Notes: generated from the sequence alone by a model not told the origin. A stretch of 64,000 bases of DNA from Candidatus Photodesmus katoptron Akat1 (GCF_000478685.1 NZ_AMSD01000002.1:186001-250000), one strand, 5' to 3'. Counted from the stretch's first letter, positions 9,601 through 19,586 are shown. Numbers and translations are program-made.

Positions 9601-9795
9601 CCATTAATTTTATCAACAGGACCTGGTCATGAAAGTCGCATTTCAGTAGGGACGGTTATTTTTTTTGGAATGGGGGTTTCAACTATAATAACCTTGTTTA
9701 TTATCCCTGCTATGTATAATTTGATTTCAGCATCTACAAAATCACCAGGATATATTGCAATGCAATTAAATGAAGAATTAAAAAATGACAATTAA
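6697..9795 (+). CDS. RND-family efflux transporter permease
   Basis: Proton-driven inner-membrane pump of the AcrB/MexF superfamily (HAE1 type), 1032 aa with the usual 12 membrane segments in two homologous halves. The start, SDVSIKRPVIAIVLSLLL, is canonical for the family. The proton-relay aspartates are present in TM4 (Asp401-Asp402 in IGLVVDDAIVVLENI), and the TM10 lysine lies in GMVTKNGILIVEF. No frameshift interrupts it despite many A/T runs. It is the second gene of the adaptor-pump operon. Retention of a full pump in a shrinking genome suggests a useful export role (for example bile, host compounds or metabolites), but the substrate is unknown. Confidence 0.94.
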   Translation: MWLSDVSIKRPVIAIVLSLLLVLFGIVSFLKLPVREMPDINTLSVTINTHYKGASASIIENQITSIIEKHLSNISGIDEITSSTRRGFSRILIKFRSDSNTNIIINDIRDRLASVRPLLPDKANDPILIKDEGLAEASLYINLSSSIMDRFLLTDYVNRVLIDRFNLISGVSSVHVFGGLQKVMYVKLIPDLMAARGVRTVDVINSLKNENIEHSAGQISNDAITMSVRVARSYNHVKDFNYLIVKYAHNNIPIYLKDVADVYIGNKNENSSFKSDGAVNVSMAIITQSDANPLEVSYLIKDELKKIQKFLPDGTRLDIDYDATLFIKRSIDEVYTTLFITIALVIFVLYIFIGQLGVTFIPALTVPISLISSFIVANYFGFSINLFTLMALILSIGLVVDDAIVVLENIFHHLEQGKSALVAAYRGVKEVSFAVIATTLILVMVFLPISFMDGIVGLFFKEFSVFLAMSVIFSSFVALTLTPVLSSKLLKPGVYSEINTLTSFIMHKFSKLEFYYRNLLKYILKRKWIGPFSIISCICASFLLSIKLPSELLPVEDRGVILAFVRGSDSSSYHRISSSMNLIEDRLMPMLDQDFLKSFSIQSPAFSGLHGDQTGFIIMILKDWDKRILTVHQALDKVRQAFIDIPDVKISSFIPSFSSGLTKPIQFILSGSDYVELQELANILKYQAEISPFMEGVDIDYSEKTPELVITVDKKSVSALGINVSDIFHVLEVMLNGISETTFIERGEEYDVYLRGDDSSFNNVMDLSKIYIPTASGKLVVLNTIANIEEMTSSNRLSHYNRKKSITLTANISNGHTLGQALNFLEKKAIQIIPSDISINYSGESKEYKENRSNILIIFILSLFVAYLVLAAQFESFINPLVIIFTVPIGGFGGLLGLFLTNQGLNIYSQIGMIMLIGMVTKNGILIVEFANQLRDSGLSFEKAILNASERRLRPILMTSFTTIIASMPLILSTGPGHESRISVGTVIFFGMGVSTIITLFIIPAMYNLISASTKSPGYIAMQLNEELKNDN

Positions 9796-9990
9796 TTTAA
9801 TTTAAAGGTATTAAGTAGGTAAAATTTTTAGGTTTTTATGCAACTTATTAAGTTAGTTTACTTCGTGTTTATTCATCATTAATTTGGATATACTTAGATT
9901 TTTTCCTGAATATATGAGTGATATAATAAATCAATGATTAGTTTAAGAATTTTTAGTTATATGTCATTACAAATCAAGAAAGTTGTTATT

Positions 9991-9995
9991 GGAGG
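9991..9995 (+). promoter_or_regulatory. Ribosome binding site that decides the glyA start
   Basis: GGAGG at 9991-9995 lies 10 bases before the ATG at 10006. The longer reading frame opening at 9934 has no such site and would add 24 residues absent from the SHMT family, so translation is placed at 10006. Confidence 0.7.
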
Positions 9996-10005
9996 AATTT
10001 TAAAA

Positions 10006-11256
10006 ATGTTTAATCCTGAGGTAAGTATCTCTGATTATGATACAGAGCTATTTTTAGCAATGAAAGGCGAAGAACGTAGACAGGAGGAACATATTGAACT
10101 AATTGCTTCAGAAAATTATACAAGTCAAAGGGTTATGGAAGCTCAAGGGTCTCAGTTAACGAATAAATATGCTGAAGGTTATCCAGGTAAACGTTATTAT
10201 GGAGGTTGTAAGTACGTAGATCAAGTTGAGAGATTGGCAATTAAACGAGCATGTTCTTTATTTGGTACAGAATATGCGAATGTGCAACCACATTCAGGTT
10301 CTCAAGCAAATAATGCAGTTTATATGGCTTTATTAAATGTAGGAGATACTATTTTAAGTATGGGATTGGAATATGGTGGTCATCTTACTCATGGTTCTTC
10401 TGTAAATTTTTCTGGCAAGCTTTATAATGTTATCCATTATGGTATTGATAAAAAAGGGAAAATTAATTACAAAGAAATGGAACTTCTAGCAATACGGCAT
10501 AAGCCAAAAATGATTATCGGTGGTTTTTCTGCTTACTCACAAATTTGTAATTGGTTACGTATGCGTGAAATAGCTAATAAAGTTGGTGCTTATTTTTTTG
10601 TAGATATGGCACATGTTGCAGGTCTTGTTGCAGCAGGTGTTTATCCAAGTCCTGTAAAATATGCAGATGTAGTAACGACAACAACCCATAAAACATTAGC
10701 AGGTCCTCGTGGGGGTCTTATTTTATCTAATGGGGGTAACGAGTTATATAAAAAGCTAAATGCTTCATTGTTTCCTGGTAGCCAAGGAGGTCCTTTGATG
10801 CATGTTATTGCAGCTAAGGCTGTTGCTTTTAAAGAAGCACTAGAACCTGAGTTTAAAGAATATCAATCTCGTGTTATTTTAAATTCTAAAGCAATGGTTA
10901 ATATATTTTTATCTCGTGGATATAAAGTGGTTTCTGGTTCTAGTGAAAATCATTTATTTCTTATTGATTTAACAAATAAAGGAATTACAGGAAAAGAAGC
11001 TGATGAGGCGTTAGGTGCTGCAAATATTACAGTAAATAAAAATACGGTGCCAAATGATCCTAACAGTCCATTTGTTACCTCTGGAATTCGAATTGGTTCT
11101 GCCTCTGCAACACGTCGAGGTTTTACACAATCAGACATGAAAATAGTAGCTACTTGGATTTGTAATATCCTAGATAATATAGGAGATCGAACTATTATTA
11201 AAGCCACTAAAATACAAGTGTTAAAAATTTGTAAACGTTTACCAGTTTACATCTAG
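10006..11256 (+). CDS. glyA: Serine hydroxymethyltransferase
   Basis: PLP enzyme that converts serine and tetrahydrofolate to glycine and 5,10-methylene-THF, the main one-carbon source for purines, thymidylate and methionine. The signature LIASENYTS (residues 32-40), [13 protein letters not shown] and the PLP-binding [14 protein letters not shown] with Lys229 are intact. From the ATG at 10006 the protein has 416 residues, as expected; an in-frame start at 9934 would add a spurious leader. It is a single gene, convergent with lipA only 29 bases downstream, and I see no clear hairpin in that short gap. Confidence 0.97.
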   Translation: MFNPEVSISDYDTELFLAMKGEERRQEEHIELIASENYTSQRVMEAQGSQLTNKYAEGYPGKRYYGGCKYVDQVERLAIKRACSLFGTEYANVQPHSGSQANNAVYMALLNVGDTILSMGLEYGGHLTHGSSVNFSGKLYNVIHYGIDKKGKINYKEMELLAIRHKPKMIIGGFSAYSQICNWLRMREIANKVGAYFFVDMAHVAGLVAAGVYPSPVKYADVVTTTTHKTLAGPRGGLILSNGGNELYKKLNASLFPGSQGGPLMHVIAAKAVAFKEALEPEFKEYQSRVILNSKAMVNIFLSRGYKVVSGSSENHLFLIDLTNKGITGKEADEALGAANITVNKNTVPNDPNSPFVTSGIRIGSASATRRGFTQSDMKIVATWICNILDNIGDRTIIKATKIQVLKICKRLPVYI

Positions 11257-11285
11257 ATTATTTTATAAATAGCATATACTTATAT

Positions 11286-12251
11286 TTATGTAATTTCTTT
11301 TCCCTTTGCCTGAAGATCAGCATGATATGATGAACGTATGAAAGGTCCACATGCAGCATGAGTAAAACCTAATTTAATAGCAATTTCTTTTATCTCTTTA
11401 AATTCTTCTGGTGTAATATAACGTTTAACAGAAAGGTGATGTTGGCTAGGTGCTAAGTATTGACCTATAGTAAGCATGCTTACTTCATGATTACGAAGGT
11501 GTTTGAGAACTTCTATGATTTCTTTTTTAGTTTCACCCAATCCCATCATTAAACCTGATTTTGTTGGAATATTTGGATTTTGTTCATTGAATTTTTTTAA
11601 TAGTTTCAGTGACCATTCATAGTTTGCACTTGGTCGGACTTGGCTATAAAGACGAGGAATTGTTTCTAAATTATGATTAAAAATATCTGGTAAGTTGATT
11701 TTCATTAAATTCAATGCAACTTCCATGCGTCCCCGAAAATCTGGAACTAGTATTTCGATTTTGATTCCTGGATTTAATAAACGAATTTCACGAGTACAAT
11801 CTGAAAAATGCTGTGCACCACCATCGCGTAAATCATCTCGATCAACAGATGTAATTACAACATAGTTTAGTTTCATATTTTTAATTGTTTCTGCAAGTCT
11901 TTTAGGTTCATCAGGATCTGGAGGGAAAGGACGACCATGAGTAATATCACAAAAAGGACAACGACGAGTACAAACTATACCCAGTATCATAAAAGTAGCC
12001 GTGCCACGATTAAAACATTCTGATAAATTTGGGCATGAAGCTTCTTCACATACTGAGTGGAGTCCATTTTTTCGCATTGTTAACTTAATTTGTTGAATGC
12101 GCCTATTATCTAATGGTAACTTTATTTTCATCCATTTTGGTTTTTTAAGCTTTTCTTTTGTTTCTTTGATCTTTATAGGCTTTCTGAATGAAATCGAAGC
12201 AATTTTATCAGCTCTATTAATGTTTTTGTTGATTTGAATTCGTTTCTTCAT
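11286..12251 (-). CDS. lipA: Lipoyl synthase
   Basis: Radical-SAM enzyme that inserts two sulfurs into octanoyl chains on lipoyl domains of pyruvate and 2-oxoglutarate dehydrogenases and the glycine cleavage H protein. Both iron-sulfur sites are visible: Cys68, Cys73 and Cys79 ([12 protein letters not shown]) for the auxiliary sacrificial cluster and Cys94, Cys98 and Cys101 (CTRRCPFC) for the SAM cluster. The C-terminal RSSYH, with the serine that completes the auxiliary cluster, is present. At 321 aa it is full length. It starts 3 bases after lipB, so the two are co-transcribed. Endogenous lipoate assembly therefore looks complete. Confidence 0.97.
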   Translation of the reverse strand: MKKRIQINKNINRADKIASISFRKPIKIKETKEKLKKPKWMKIKLPLDNRRIQQIKLTMRKNGLHSVCEEASCPNLSECFNRGTATFMILGIVCTRRCPFCDITHGRPFPPDPDEPKRLAETIKNMKLNYVVITSVDRDDLRDGGAQHFSDCTREIRLLNPGIKIEILVPDFRGRMEVALNLMKINLPDIFNHNLETIPRLYSQVRPSANYEWSLKLLKKFNEQNPNIPTKSGLMMGLGETKKEIIEVLKHLRNHEVSMLTIGQYLAPSQHHLSVKRYITPEEFKEIKEIAIKLGFTHAACGPFIRSSYHADLQAKGKEIT

Positions 12252-12254
12252 ACT

Positions 12255-12932
12255 TTATAAACTAAAATATCTGTTTGTATATGTACTTAGATTTATATCT
12301 TTTATATAGATTATATCTTTGTAATTAAATAATATAATAAATTCTTTTATGATTTCTTGTTCTATATGGTTCAATTGTTTAGGACCTCCCAATTGACTAA
12401 TTTGCACCATTTCCATATCGTGATAACCACATGGATCAATATACAGGAAAGGAGAAAGATCCATATTGACATTCAGAGCTAACCCATGGAAAGAACATCC
12501 TTTACGAATACGCAGTCCTATAGAGCAAATTTTTTTGTTATTAACATATACACCTGGTGCATTAGGTTGAGATATTGAATCAATATTATATTTTTTTAAT
12601 GTATTAATCACGAGTTTTTCGATACAAGTCACAAAATCTCGAACACTTATTTTTTTTCTATGTAGGTCAATTAAGAAGTATACAATCAACTGTCCAGGAC
12701 CGTGATAAGTAATTTTACCACCTCGATCACTTTTAATTAAAGGAATGTTAATATTATTAAATACTTGCTTTGTTGTATCTGATTGACCTTGAGTGAAAAC
12801 CGGATAATGTTCTAAGAGCCAAAGCTCATCTAGATCTTTATTTGTGCGTTTATCAGTAAATTCTCTCATAGCACCCCAGATTTTTTTATACTCACACAGT
12901 CCAAACTTTTTGATAATAACTTGATTTTCCAA
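12255..12932 (-). CDS. lipB: Octanoyl-[acyl-carrier-protein]:protein N-octanoyltransferase
   Basis: Moves octanoate from acyl-carrier protein to the lysine of lipoyl domains, the step before LipA. The [16 protein letters not shown] signature (residues 70-85) and the catalytic pair Lys134 ([11 protein letters not shown]) and Cys168 (DPCGY) are present. Length is 225 aa, normal. It sits directly upstream of lipA and downstream of ybeD in the standard dacA-ybeD-lipB-lipA order. There is a 91-base gap to ybeD. Confidence 0.96.
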   Translation of the reverse strand: MENQVIIKKFGLCEYKKIWGAMREFTDKRTNKDLDELWLLEHYPVFTQGQSDTTKQVFNNINIPLIKSDRGGKITYHGPGQLIVYFLIDLHRKKISVRDFVTCIEKLVINTLKKYNIDSISQPNAPGVYVNNKKICSIGLRIRKGCSFHGLALNVNMDLSPFLYIDPCGYHDMEMVQISQLGGPKQLNHIEQEIIKEFIILFNYKDIIYIKDINLSTYTNRYFSL

Positions 12933-13023
12933 TAATGACCTTTTTGTTTTTAATTTATTTTATATTATGTAGATACAAAAATATTAGAACTATCATAGAG
13001 TATATTTTAAAGTTTTACAGTTT

Positions 13024-13305
13024 TCATAACACTATACGAACAATACTTATTTCAGAGAAATCTTTATAAAGATTTTCTATTTGTTCAATAGAAGCTGCTA
13101 CGATTCTGATAGAAACTGCATAGTAATTACCTTTAGTACTTGGTTTGATAGTTGTAGTATAATTACCGGATACATAACACTTGATCACGTTTGAAATGAG
13201 ATTTATTAATTCAGGTTTTGCATCACCTATCACTTTATATGTAAATAAACACGGGAACTTGAGTAGATCTTTTAATTTTGTATCTAAAAAATTACTATTA
13301 ACCAT
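13024..13305 (-). CDS. ybeD: DUF493 family protein YbeD
   Basis: Small ACT-like cytosolic protein of 93 residues, matching YbeD along its length ([54 protein letters not shown]). It is associated with lipoate genes, but its biochemical role is not settled. A longer in-frame start at 13359 would run far into dacA; the ATG at 13305 overlaps the dacA stop by 8 bases (ATGGTTAA) and matches the family start, so I chose it. This overlap suggests translational coupling to dacA. Confidence 0.9.
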   Translation of the reverse strand: MVNSNFLDTKLKDLLKFPCLFTYKVIGDAKPELINLISNVIKCYVSGNYTTTIKPSTKGNYYAVSIRIVAASIEQIENLYKDFSEISIVRIVL

Positions 13306-14545
13306 GAGAAGCACAACACCCAGTCTTCTCAGTATTCTCACTTGCAGTTGCTTTCGCATTTTCTAAGAGAGAAAACAAGTCTTTGAATAACAAAACCACA
13401 TAATCCCAGAGACGACTTAATAGTCCTGCTTGTTGAACTTCGTTTAAAGTAAGTAGTGGATATTCAGCAATCTTATTACCATTCAATTCGTAGTAAAGTA
13501 TACCTACTTGTTCTCCTTTCATTATTGGTGCTTCAAGATCTTTTTCAAGTACAAAACTTGCTTTCAAATTTTTAGCTTCTCCTTTAGGTAAAGTTACGTA
13601 AGTATTTTTATCAACACCTAAAGAAACAGTGTTATCTTTACCCATCCAGATTCTTTCTTCAACAAAAACTTTTCCTGCTTGATGTGGTGAAATTGTTTCA
13701 AAAAATCGAAATCCATAGTTGAGTAACTTTTTACTTTCAGATTTTCGAATTTCATTGCTTTCAGTTCCCATCACAACAGCAATTAAACGCATTTTATCTT
13801 GAGTAGCTGATGTAACTAAGCTATAACCTGAATTATTTGTATGAGCAGTTTTGATGCCATCTATATTAAGACTTTTATCCCAAAGCAGACTATTTCGATT
13901 ATATTGAGTAATTTCGTTATAAGTGAATTTTTTTTCTGAATAAATTTTATATACTTCAGGAAAATCTTGAATCAAAGCTGAAGAGAGTAATGCTATATCA
14001 TAAGGTGTTGAATAAAGGTCAGAATTATCCAGTCCATGAGAGTTAGAAAAATGGGTATTAAGCATACCAAGGGAATCTGCCCAAGCGTTCATTAAATCTA
14101 CAAAAGAATCTTCAGATCCTGAGATGTACTCAGCAATGGCAACACATGCATCATTACCAGATTGTATGATAATACCACGATTAAGATCTCTAACTTTAAC
14201 TATATTCCCTACTTCTATAAACATTTTTGATGAATTAGGAAAATTTTTAGACCAGGCATTTTTGCTGATAATAACATCATCTTCTTTAGAAATGTTACCC
14301 TGTTCAAGTTCACGTCCTATAATATAACTAGTCATTATTTTAGTTAAACTTGCTGGAGGTAATTTAGTGTGCATTTGTTTTTCTGTAATTACTTTCCCTG
14401 AATGATGATCAACTAATATATAGCCTTTAGCTGCAATTGTTGGAGCATCAGGTACTATAATATGGGCAGTAACTAATGCTGAAAAAAGAAAAGTAGAAAT
14501 GCTATAAACAGATTTTATTAAAGTGATTTTTTTCATAATTAACAT
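13298..14545 (-). CDS. dacA: D-alanyl-D-alanine carboxypeptidase (PBP5/6 family) with altered KTG motif
   Basis: Periplasmic, membrane-anchored carboxypeptidase that trims the terminal D-Ala of peptidoglycan pentapeptides. A signal peptide (about residues 5-28) precedes the catalytic domain: SxxK at Ser66-Lys69 (ASLTK), SGN at 129-131, and the third motif at 232-234, which reads KTA instead of KTG ([12 protein letters not shown]). A C-terminal beta domain and an amphipathic anchor ([19 protein letters not shown]) follow. The length of 415 aa is a little long. The start may be the ATG three codons in (14536, MKKITL). It overlaps ybeD by 8 bases. The Gly-to-Ala change could lower activity. Confidence 0.94.
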   Translation of the reverse strand: MLIMKKITLIKSVYSISTFLFSALVTAHIIVPDAPTIAAKGYILVDHHSGKVITEKQMHTKLPPASLTKIMTSYIIGRELEQGNISKEDDVIISKNAWSKNFPNSSKMFIEVGNIVKVRDLNRGIIIQSGNDACVAIAEYISGSEDSFVDLMNAWADSLGMLNTHFSNSHGLDNSDLYSTPYDIALLSSALIQDFPEVYKIYSEKKFTYNEITQYNRNSLLWDKSLNIDGIKTAHTNNSGYSLVTSATQDKMRLIAVVMGTESNEIRKSESKKLLNYGFRFFETISPHQAGKVFVEERIWMGKDNTVSLGVDKNTYVTLPKGEAKNLKASFVLEKDLEAPIMKGEQVGILYYELNGNKIAEYPLLTLNEVQQAGLLSRLWDYVVLLFKDLFSLLENAKATASENTEKTGCCASHG

Positions 14546-14632
14546 GAGTATATTGGTTAGCTAGTAATTATTAAGTTTGCATTGTATTCTAACAGAAATA
14601 ATATTTGAAACTAGTATTGGTTTTTACTTAGA

Positions 14633-15421
14633 TTAACAATTATATTTTTTTATGAATGCTGAGTGATAACCAAGTACTTTTACTTGCTCTAAAGTTTTTT
14701 GAGTTAATATATAATTGTTAAACGGTCCTAAAAAAAATCGAAATGTTCTTTTATTGTGTGTGATAAAATTGTCTATTAATAATCTATTTTTCAATTTTTC
14801 AGATAAATTTTTTAAATATTGTTTATCTTGTGATGCAGCCAGTTGGATTACATAAGAGCATTTTGTTTTTTGTTGCATATCTTTAGGAGGTGCATCTATA
14901 GTTATTGCTTCAATAACTACATTAGCAACACCAGATTTTATCATATCTAATTTAGATGCAGATGCATAACTTAAATCAATAATGCGATTTTTCAGAAATG
15001 GTCCCCGATCATTAATTCGTACGATAGTTGATTTACCATTATCTAAATTGATAACTTTAACATAACTTGGAATTGGCAATGTTTTATGCGCTGCTGACAT
15101 AGAGTACATATCGTATACTTCACCATTTGCAGTTAAGTGACCATGGAATTTTTCCCCATACCAAGAAGCTATTCCTCGTTCAGAAAAATCTTTAGTATTT
15201 TTTATAATTAAATAACTATTGCCATTTAAGGTATAATTTTTATTTCCAGCTATACTATATAATTCATATCTTGGGACTACGTCTTCAATATGGTGGAGTG
15301 ATATAGGTTTTTTAGGAGCCAGATCATTATCAATACTATATCGGGATCTAGAGTGTAAACAGCCAGATAAAAGTAATATTTCTATTATAGTAATAAGTAA
15401 AAAAAAATATTTTTGTTTCAT
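14633..15421 (-). CDS. rlpA: Septal-ring lipoprotein / lytic transglycosylase RlpA
   Basis: Outer-membrane lipoprotein with a lipobox (LLLSGC, Cys21) after the signal peptide. A double-psi beta-barrel domain spans about residues 80-170 ([19 protein letters not shown], then VRINDRGPF), with the catalytic-type Glu and Asp present in this stretch. A C-terminal SPOR domain ([10 protein letters not shown] to the end) targets denuded glycan at the septum. In relatives RlpA cleaves naked glycan strands during cell separation. It lies 9 bases after rodA in the rod-shape operon. The 262-aa length is at the short end because the linker between the two domains is small. Confidence 0.93.
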   Translation of the reverse strand: MKQKYFFLLITIIEILLLSGCLHSRSRYSIDNDLAPKKPISLHHIEDVVPRYELYSIAGNKNYTLNGNSYLIIKNTKDFSERGIASWYGEKFHGHLTANGEVYDMYSMSAAHKTLPIPSYVKVINLDNGKSTIVRINDRGPFLKNRIIDLSYASASKLDMIKSGVANVVIEAITIDAPPKDMQQKTKCSYVIQLAASQDKQYLKNLSEKLKNRLLIDNFITHNKRTFRFFLGPFNNYILTQKTLEQVKVLGYHSAFIKKYNC

Positions 15422-15430
15422 ATTAATCTA

Positions 15431-16552
15431 TTATATAATTTTTGAAAAAGCGTTTTTATGTGTAGAAATTGACATTAAAATGCCAAAACCAGACATTAAC
15501 GTGACCATTGATGTACCACCATAACTAACTAGTGGTAAAGGAACACCCACTACAGGTAGAATTCCACTTACCATACCAATATTAACAAACACATAAAAGA
15601 AAAAACTTAGTATAATACTGCCGGTAATCATACGACCAAATGCAGTTTGTATATTGCTTGCTAGATAAAGTCCTCGACCAATAATAAATAGATAGATAAA
15701 AAAAAGACCTAAAATACCAACTAACCCCCATTCTTCAGCAATTACGGCAAAAATAAAATCTGTGTGGCGCTCTGGAAGAAAATCTAGTTGTGATTGTGTT
15801 CCTTGTAACCAACCTTTACCTAAAATACCACCAGAACCAATTGCAATTTTGCTTTGAATAATATGATAACCAGCACCAAGAGGATCATACTCTGGATTAA
15901 ATAAAGTTCTTACTCTCGTTTTTTGATATTCTAGCATTAAGAAAAACCAAAGTATTGGTAAAAATGCAGCTATGCTCAATAATGTAGCTGCAATAATTTT
16001 CCAACTTATACCTGAGAGAAAAATAACAAACATTCCCGATGCAGCAATTAGCATAGAAGTACCCAAGTCTGGTTGTTTAGCAATTAGCATTGTAGGAACA
16101 AAAACTATTATTAATGAAATTAATAAAGTATAAAATGTTGGAGGAAAGGTTTTATTTCCTATAAATCGAGCAATCATAAGTGGTACAGCTAATTTTAAAA
16201 GTTCTGAAGGTTGAAAACGAACAAATCCAAGATTAAGCCAACGCTGTGCTCCTTTAGTTGCTTCACCTAAAAGAAGTACTCCAAATAATAAAACAATACC
16301 AACAACAAACATTAATGGAGCAATAGATTCATAAGTTTTTGGTGATATCTGTGCTAAAAACAGCATAATTCCTAGTGATAATAGAATTCTTATCAATTGA
16401 CGAACCATTATAGCTAAGTTTTGTCCACTAGCACTATACATAACAATAAGACCAAAACTTATAAGTAATAGAATCCCAAGAAATAGTAGAAGATCAATAT
16501 GTAATTTTTGAAAAACAGTCCTTTTTGGACCATGTAGTGTATTTAGTTGCAT
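15431..16552 (-). CDS. rodA: Peptidoglycan glycosyltransferase RodA (SEDS family)
   Basis: Polytopic inner-membrane SEDS polymerase that builds lateral-wall glycan from lipid II together with PBP2. About ten membrane segments are visible. Family motifs include RWLNLGFVRFQPSELLKLA, LPERHTDFIFAVIAEEWG and, near the C-terminus, VVGVPLPLVSYGGTSM. The 373-residue length is normal. It is separated from mrdA by 5 bases, so the two elongasome partners are co-expressed. Presence of rodA and mrdA implies a rod-shaped, walled cell. Confidence 0.96.
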   Translation of the reverse strand: MQLNTLHGPKRTVFQKLHIDLLLFLGILLLISFGLIVMYSASGQNLAIMVRQLIRILLSLGIMLFLAQISPKTYESIAPLMFVVGIVLLFGVLLLGEATKGAQRWLNLGFVRFQPSELLKLAVPLMIARFIGNKTFPPTFYTLLISLIIVFVPTMLIAKQPDLGTSMLIAASGMFVIFLSGISWKIIAATLLSIAAFLPILWFFLMLEYQKTRVRTLFNPEYDPLGAGYHIIQSKIAIGSGGILGKGWLQGTQSQLDFLPERHTDFIFAVIAEEWGLVGILGLFFIYLFIIGRGLYLASNIQTAFGRMITGSIILSFFFYVFVNIGMVSGILPVVGVPLPLVSYGGTSMVTLMSGFGILMSISTHKNAFSKII

Positions 16553-16557
16553 TATTA

Positions 16558-18453
16558 TTAGTCTTTAAGATCTTTTTCTTTTCCTAAAATAGCACGATCA
16601 AATATTTTTCTAACAAATGGGCCGGCATGACTAGAACCACCTCCAGCATTTTCTAAGACTACAGTAACAATAAATTTAGGTTTTTTAAAAGGTGCAAAAC
16701 CAGTAAATAAAGCATGATCACGTAAATGTTCTTCTAAATCTTCAGCTTTATATTCTTCATTTTCAGAAAGAGTAAATACTTGTGCAGTACCAGATTTTCC
16801 AGCACTTAAATATTTTGTATTTTTGAATGCCTTTCTAGCTGTTCCTTTTTTTCCGTGGTTTACAAGTTTCATCCCATCAGCTGCAATATTCCAATATTGT
16901 TTAGGTATACCTTTGATTGATGGATAGGTTTTGATTTTAGAAATTTTGGTTAAATTAGAATTATGGTCACTATCAATTATTGTCCGTAGTAAATGCGGAG
17001 CCATTACTTTGCCATGATTAACTAATATTGAAGTAGCCTTAGAAATTTGTATTGGAGTAGCAGTCCAGTAGCCTTGTCCAATTCCAACTGGAATAGTATC
17101 ACCTTGATACCATGGGGCGTTGTAGCGATCCATTTTCCATGCTCGAGTTGGCATGTTCGCTTTACTTTCTTCATAAATATCGATGCCAGTATATTTTCCA
17201 AAACCAAACATCATCATCCATTTTGAAATTTTATCAATACCCATAGTATAAGCAATTTGATAAAAGAAAGTATCTACTGATTCTTCAATTGCCTTAGAAA
17301 TATTTACTTCACCATGTCCAAAACGTAACCAATCTCTAAATGGTTTAGCATTAGAATTTGGAATGTTCCAGTACCCTGGATCATTTCTAGTTGTAGTTGG
17401 CGTAATAATCCCTTCCTCTAGTGCTGCAATTGATATGAATGGTTTTATTGTAGAAGCTGGTGGATATATGCTAAGAGTTGCACGATTTACCAATGGCCTA
17501 TTTTTATTATCAATAAGAGAACTGTATATTTTATTGGATATACCATGTACGAATAAGTTTGGATTATAACTTGGACTTGAAACCATGGCAAGTATACTAT
17601 TATCACTAGGATTTAGTACAATAGCAGCACCTTTCCTTCCATTAAATAATCTATATATGTATAGCTGAAGTTCAATATCTAGGTTTAGAATAATATTTTT
17701 ACCTGGGATTGCTGGGACATGTTTTAAAATTCGAATAACATTTCCTTGACTATTAACTTCTACTTTTTGGTAACCTGAAGTTCCATGAAGAATTTCTTCA
17801 TAATACCGTTCAATTCCAACTTTACCAATATTTCTTGTTGCTTGATAATTGGTATTTTTCCCTTCACGAATAAGTTTTTTCATATCTTCTTCATTAATTC
17901 TTGATATATAACCTATTATATGGGTTACTCCTTCTCCGTATGGGTAGTAACGTTTAAGACTAGCATTTACTGAAACTCCAGGGTATTTATGTTGATTAAC
18001 AGAAAATTTAGCAACTTGTTCTGGTGTTAATTGAGTTAATAATGGTATTGATTTGAATCTTAGATTTTGATTTTGTCGCTGTTCTTTTTTAAATGCTTTA
18101 ATATGTTCAGAAGTGATTTGAGGGAAAATTTGTTGTTGTTTTGCAATCGTATAATCTATATCTTTAACTTTTCCTGGTACAATTTCTAGTTGAAACACAG
18201 GACGATTTTCTGCAAGTAAATTACCATTTCTATCAAAAATTAACCCCCTATTAGGTGAAATAGGTACAATTTTAATTCTATTATCATTAGATCGGGTTTG
18301 ATAATCTTGATATTGATTGATCTGAATATCATATAGGTTCAATAATAATAAACATGTTAATAGTAGAATAACAATAAAAGATACTATGGAAGATTTTTTA
18401 AAATATTGTAGTTCTATTTGATAGTCACGAATTGTCGTGCGTTTACGTAACAT
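16558..18453 (-). CDS. mrdA: Penicillin-binding protein 2 (peptidoglycan transpeptidase)
   Basis: Class B PBP of the elongasome that cross-links new lateral wall. A short cytoplasmic tail and one membrane anchor (residues 24-43) are followed by a pedestal domain and the transpeptidase domain with SxxK at Ser334-Lys337 (PPASTIKP), SVD at 392-394 and KSG at 553-555 (SAGKSGTAQVF). Length is 631 aa, typical. It precedes rodA on the same strand. In free-living Vibrio rlmH, rsfS and nadD lie just upstream, but here only 132 bases separate mrdA from holA. Confidence 0.96.
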   Translation of the reverse strand: MLRKRTTIRDYQIELQYFKKSSIVSFIVILLLTCLLLLNLYDIQINQYQDYQTRSNDNRIKIVPISPNRGLIFDRNGNLLAENRPVFQLEIVPGKVKDIDYTIAKQQQIFPQITSEHIKAFKKEQRQNQNLRFKSIPLLTQLTPEQVAKFSVNQHKYPGVSVNASLKRYYPYGEGVTHIIGYISRINEEDMKKLIREGKNTNYQATRNIGKVGIERYYEEILHGTSGYQKVEVNSQGNVIRILKHVPAIPGKNIILNLDIELQLYIYRLFNGRKGAAIVLNPSDNSILAMVSSPSYNPNLFVHGISNKIYSSLIDNKNRPLVNRATLSIYPPASTIKPFISIAALEEGIITPTTTRNDPGYWNIPNSNAKPFRDWLRFGHGEVNISKAIEESVDTFFYQIAYTMGIDKISKWMMMFGFGKYTGIDIYEESKANMPTRAWKMDRYNAPWYQGDTIPVGIGQGYWTATPIQISKATSILVNHGKVMAPHLLRTIIDSDHNSNLTKISKIKTYPSIKGIPKQYWNIAADGMKLVNHGKKGTARKAFKNTKYLSAGKSGTAQVFTLSENEEYKAEDLEEHLRDHALFTGFAPFKKPKFIVTVVLENAGGGSSHAGPFVRKIFDRAILGKEKDLKD

Positions 18454-18491
18454 ATGAATCTCGATGAAAATAACAGATATCAGTGGTTTAC

Positions 18492-18510
18492 AATCTGCTT
18501 TCAGCAGATT
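18492..18510 (+). terminator. Short perfect hairpin followed by a T-run, in the mrdA-holA gap
   Basis: AATCTGC (18492-18498) and GCAGATT (18504-18510) pair perfectly around TTTCA and run into a T-tract on the plus strand. As an intrinsic terminator it would act on plus-strand transcripts, yet the genes on both sides read minus. It lies exactly where nadD, rsfS and rlmH are expected and missing, so it may be a leftover or may stop antisense transcription. Confidence 0.4.
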
Positions 18511-18581
18511 TTTTTATTACTTGAACAATAATCAAGATATAGTAGATGTAGTCTAATTCCAATTATTTTTTATATGTATAT

Positions 18582-19586
18582 TCACTTATATATGGACAGT
18601 TTTACACTAAGTTCCTGTAATATAGACCAAGGAGATACATAGTGTTGAACTGTAGTTTTAGTTGCCATTTCACATTGTATAAGCAATTTTATCTGCATTT
18701 TGAGAATACTAAAGGAAAGTCTTGACAGTGCAGAAATATAAACATGGTGTTTAGAACGCCATATTTTATGTTTATCAAAAACTTGCATTAAAGTTGAGTT
18801 GTTAAGCTCATATTTCATTTGTAATAATTTTAATAGCTCTTTTTGAATAATTCTAATAAGAACGATTGCTTCTATACCTTCATTTTTTAATTGTCGAAGA
18901 ATGCGTTGAGCTCGATTCGGTTTTGCTAAAAGTAAGGCATCAATCCAATGAAAAGAAGAAAAATGGTTGCAATGACTAAGCGATTCTTTTAATCGAGTTT
19001 CGTTGATTTTACAGTCTGGGTAAATTAACATAAGCTTTTCTAAGCTTTGAGAAAGCGCAAATAGATTACCTTCATACCATTGAGCTAGCATTTTTATAGT
19101 TTGGTTATCTACTTTTAAACCGAGTACTTTGCATCTAGCTTGAATAAATTGAGGGAATTGATGAATATCAGGCGTAAAGCAATGTATAAAACAACATTTA
19201 GATGTAAGTGGATTCAAGCATTGCTGGTTTTCTTTCAGTTTAGACAGTATTTTTCTGTGTATAATTAATAGAATATCATTATTCATCATTTTAATTAAGG
19301 TATTTACTTCTCTATTAATTTCTTCTTTTTTTTCGCAAATTTCTAGTTCAATAATACGTTTATTTGATAAAAGACTAAATGATTGACAATAATTAAACAC
19401 TTGATTCCAATCTAGTTGACGTTCGATCTTAAAATATTGAAATTCATTAAAACCAACTTTTTTTGCTTTTTGATGAATTGCTTTTCGAGATTCTTCAATC
19501 AATAATGGTTCATTACCAAGTAATAAATAGATAGAGTAAAGTTGTTTATTTAAGCATTGTTGTAATTTATTTGCTTCAACTCTCAT
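18582..19586 (-). CDS. holA: DNA polymerase III subunit delta
   Basis: Clamp-loader delta subunit that opens the beta sliding clamp. The MRVEANKLQQCL start and IYLLLGNEPLLIEESR segment near residue 20 are typical of HolA, and the remainder follows the diverged AAA+ fold of the family (no Walker motif is expected). A longer in-frame opening at 19619 would overlap lptE by 44 bases; the ATG at 19586 overlaps by 11 and matches the family. Length from there is 334 aa. It is co-directional with lptE and leuS. Confidence 0.92.
   Translation of the reverse strand: MRVEANKLQQCLNKQLYSIYLLLGNEPLLIEESRKAIHQKAKKVGFNEFQYFKIERQLDWNQVFNYCQSFSLLSNKRIIELEICEKKEEINREVNTLIKMMNNDILLIIHRKILSKLKENQQCLNPLTSKCCFIHCFTPDIHQFPQFIQARCKVLGLKVDNQTIKMLAQWYEGNLFALSQSLEKLMLIYPDCKINETRLKESLSHCNHFSSFHWIDALLLAKPNRAQRILRQLKNEGIEAIVLIRIIQKELLKLLQMKYELNNSTLMQVFDKHKIWRSKHHVYISALSRLSFSILKMQIKLLIQCEMATKTTVQHYVSPWSILQELSVKLSIYK

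Noticed and set aside
9934-10005. N-terminal extension of glyA
   Set aside because: The extra 24 residues are not part of SHMT, and a strong GGAGG site precedes the internal ATG at 10006.
17022-17207. Short minus-strand frame inside mrdA
   Set aside because: Same strand but another frame of an intact gene that covers the region with correct motifs.
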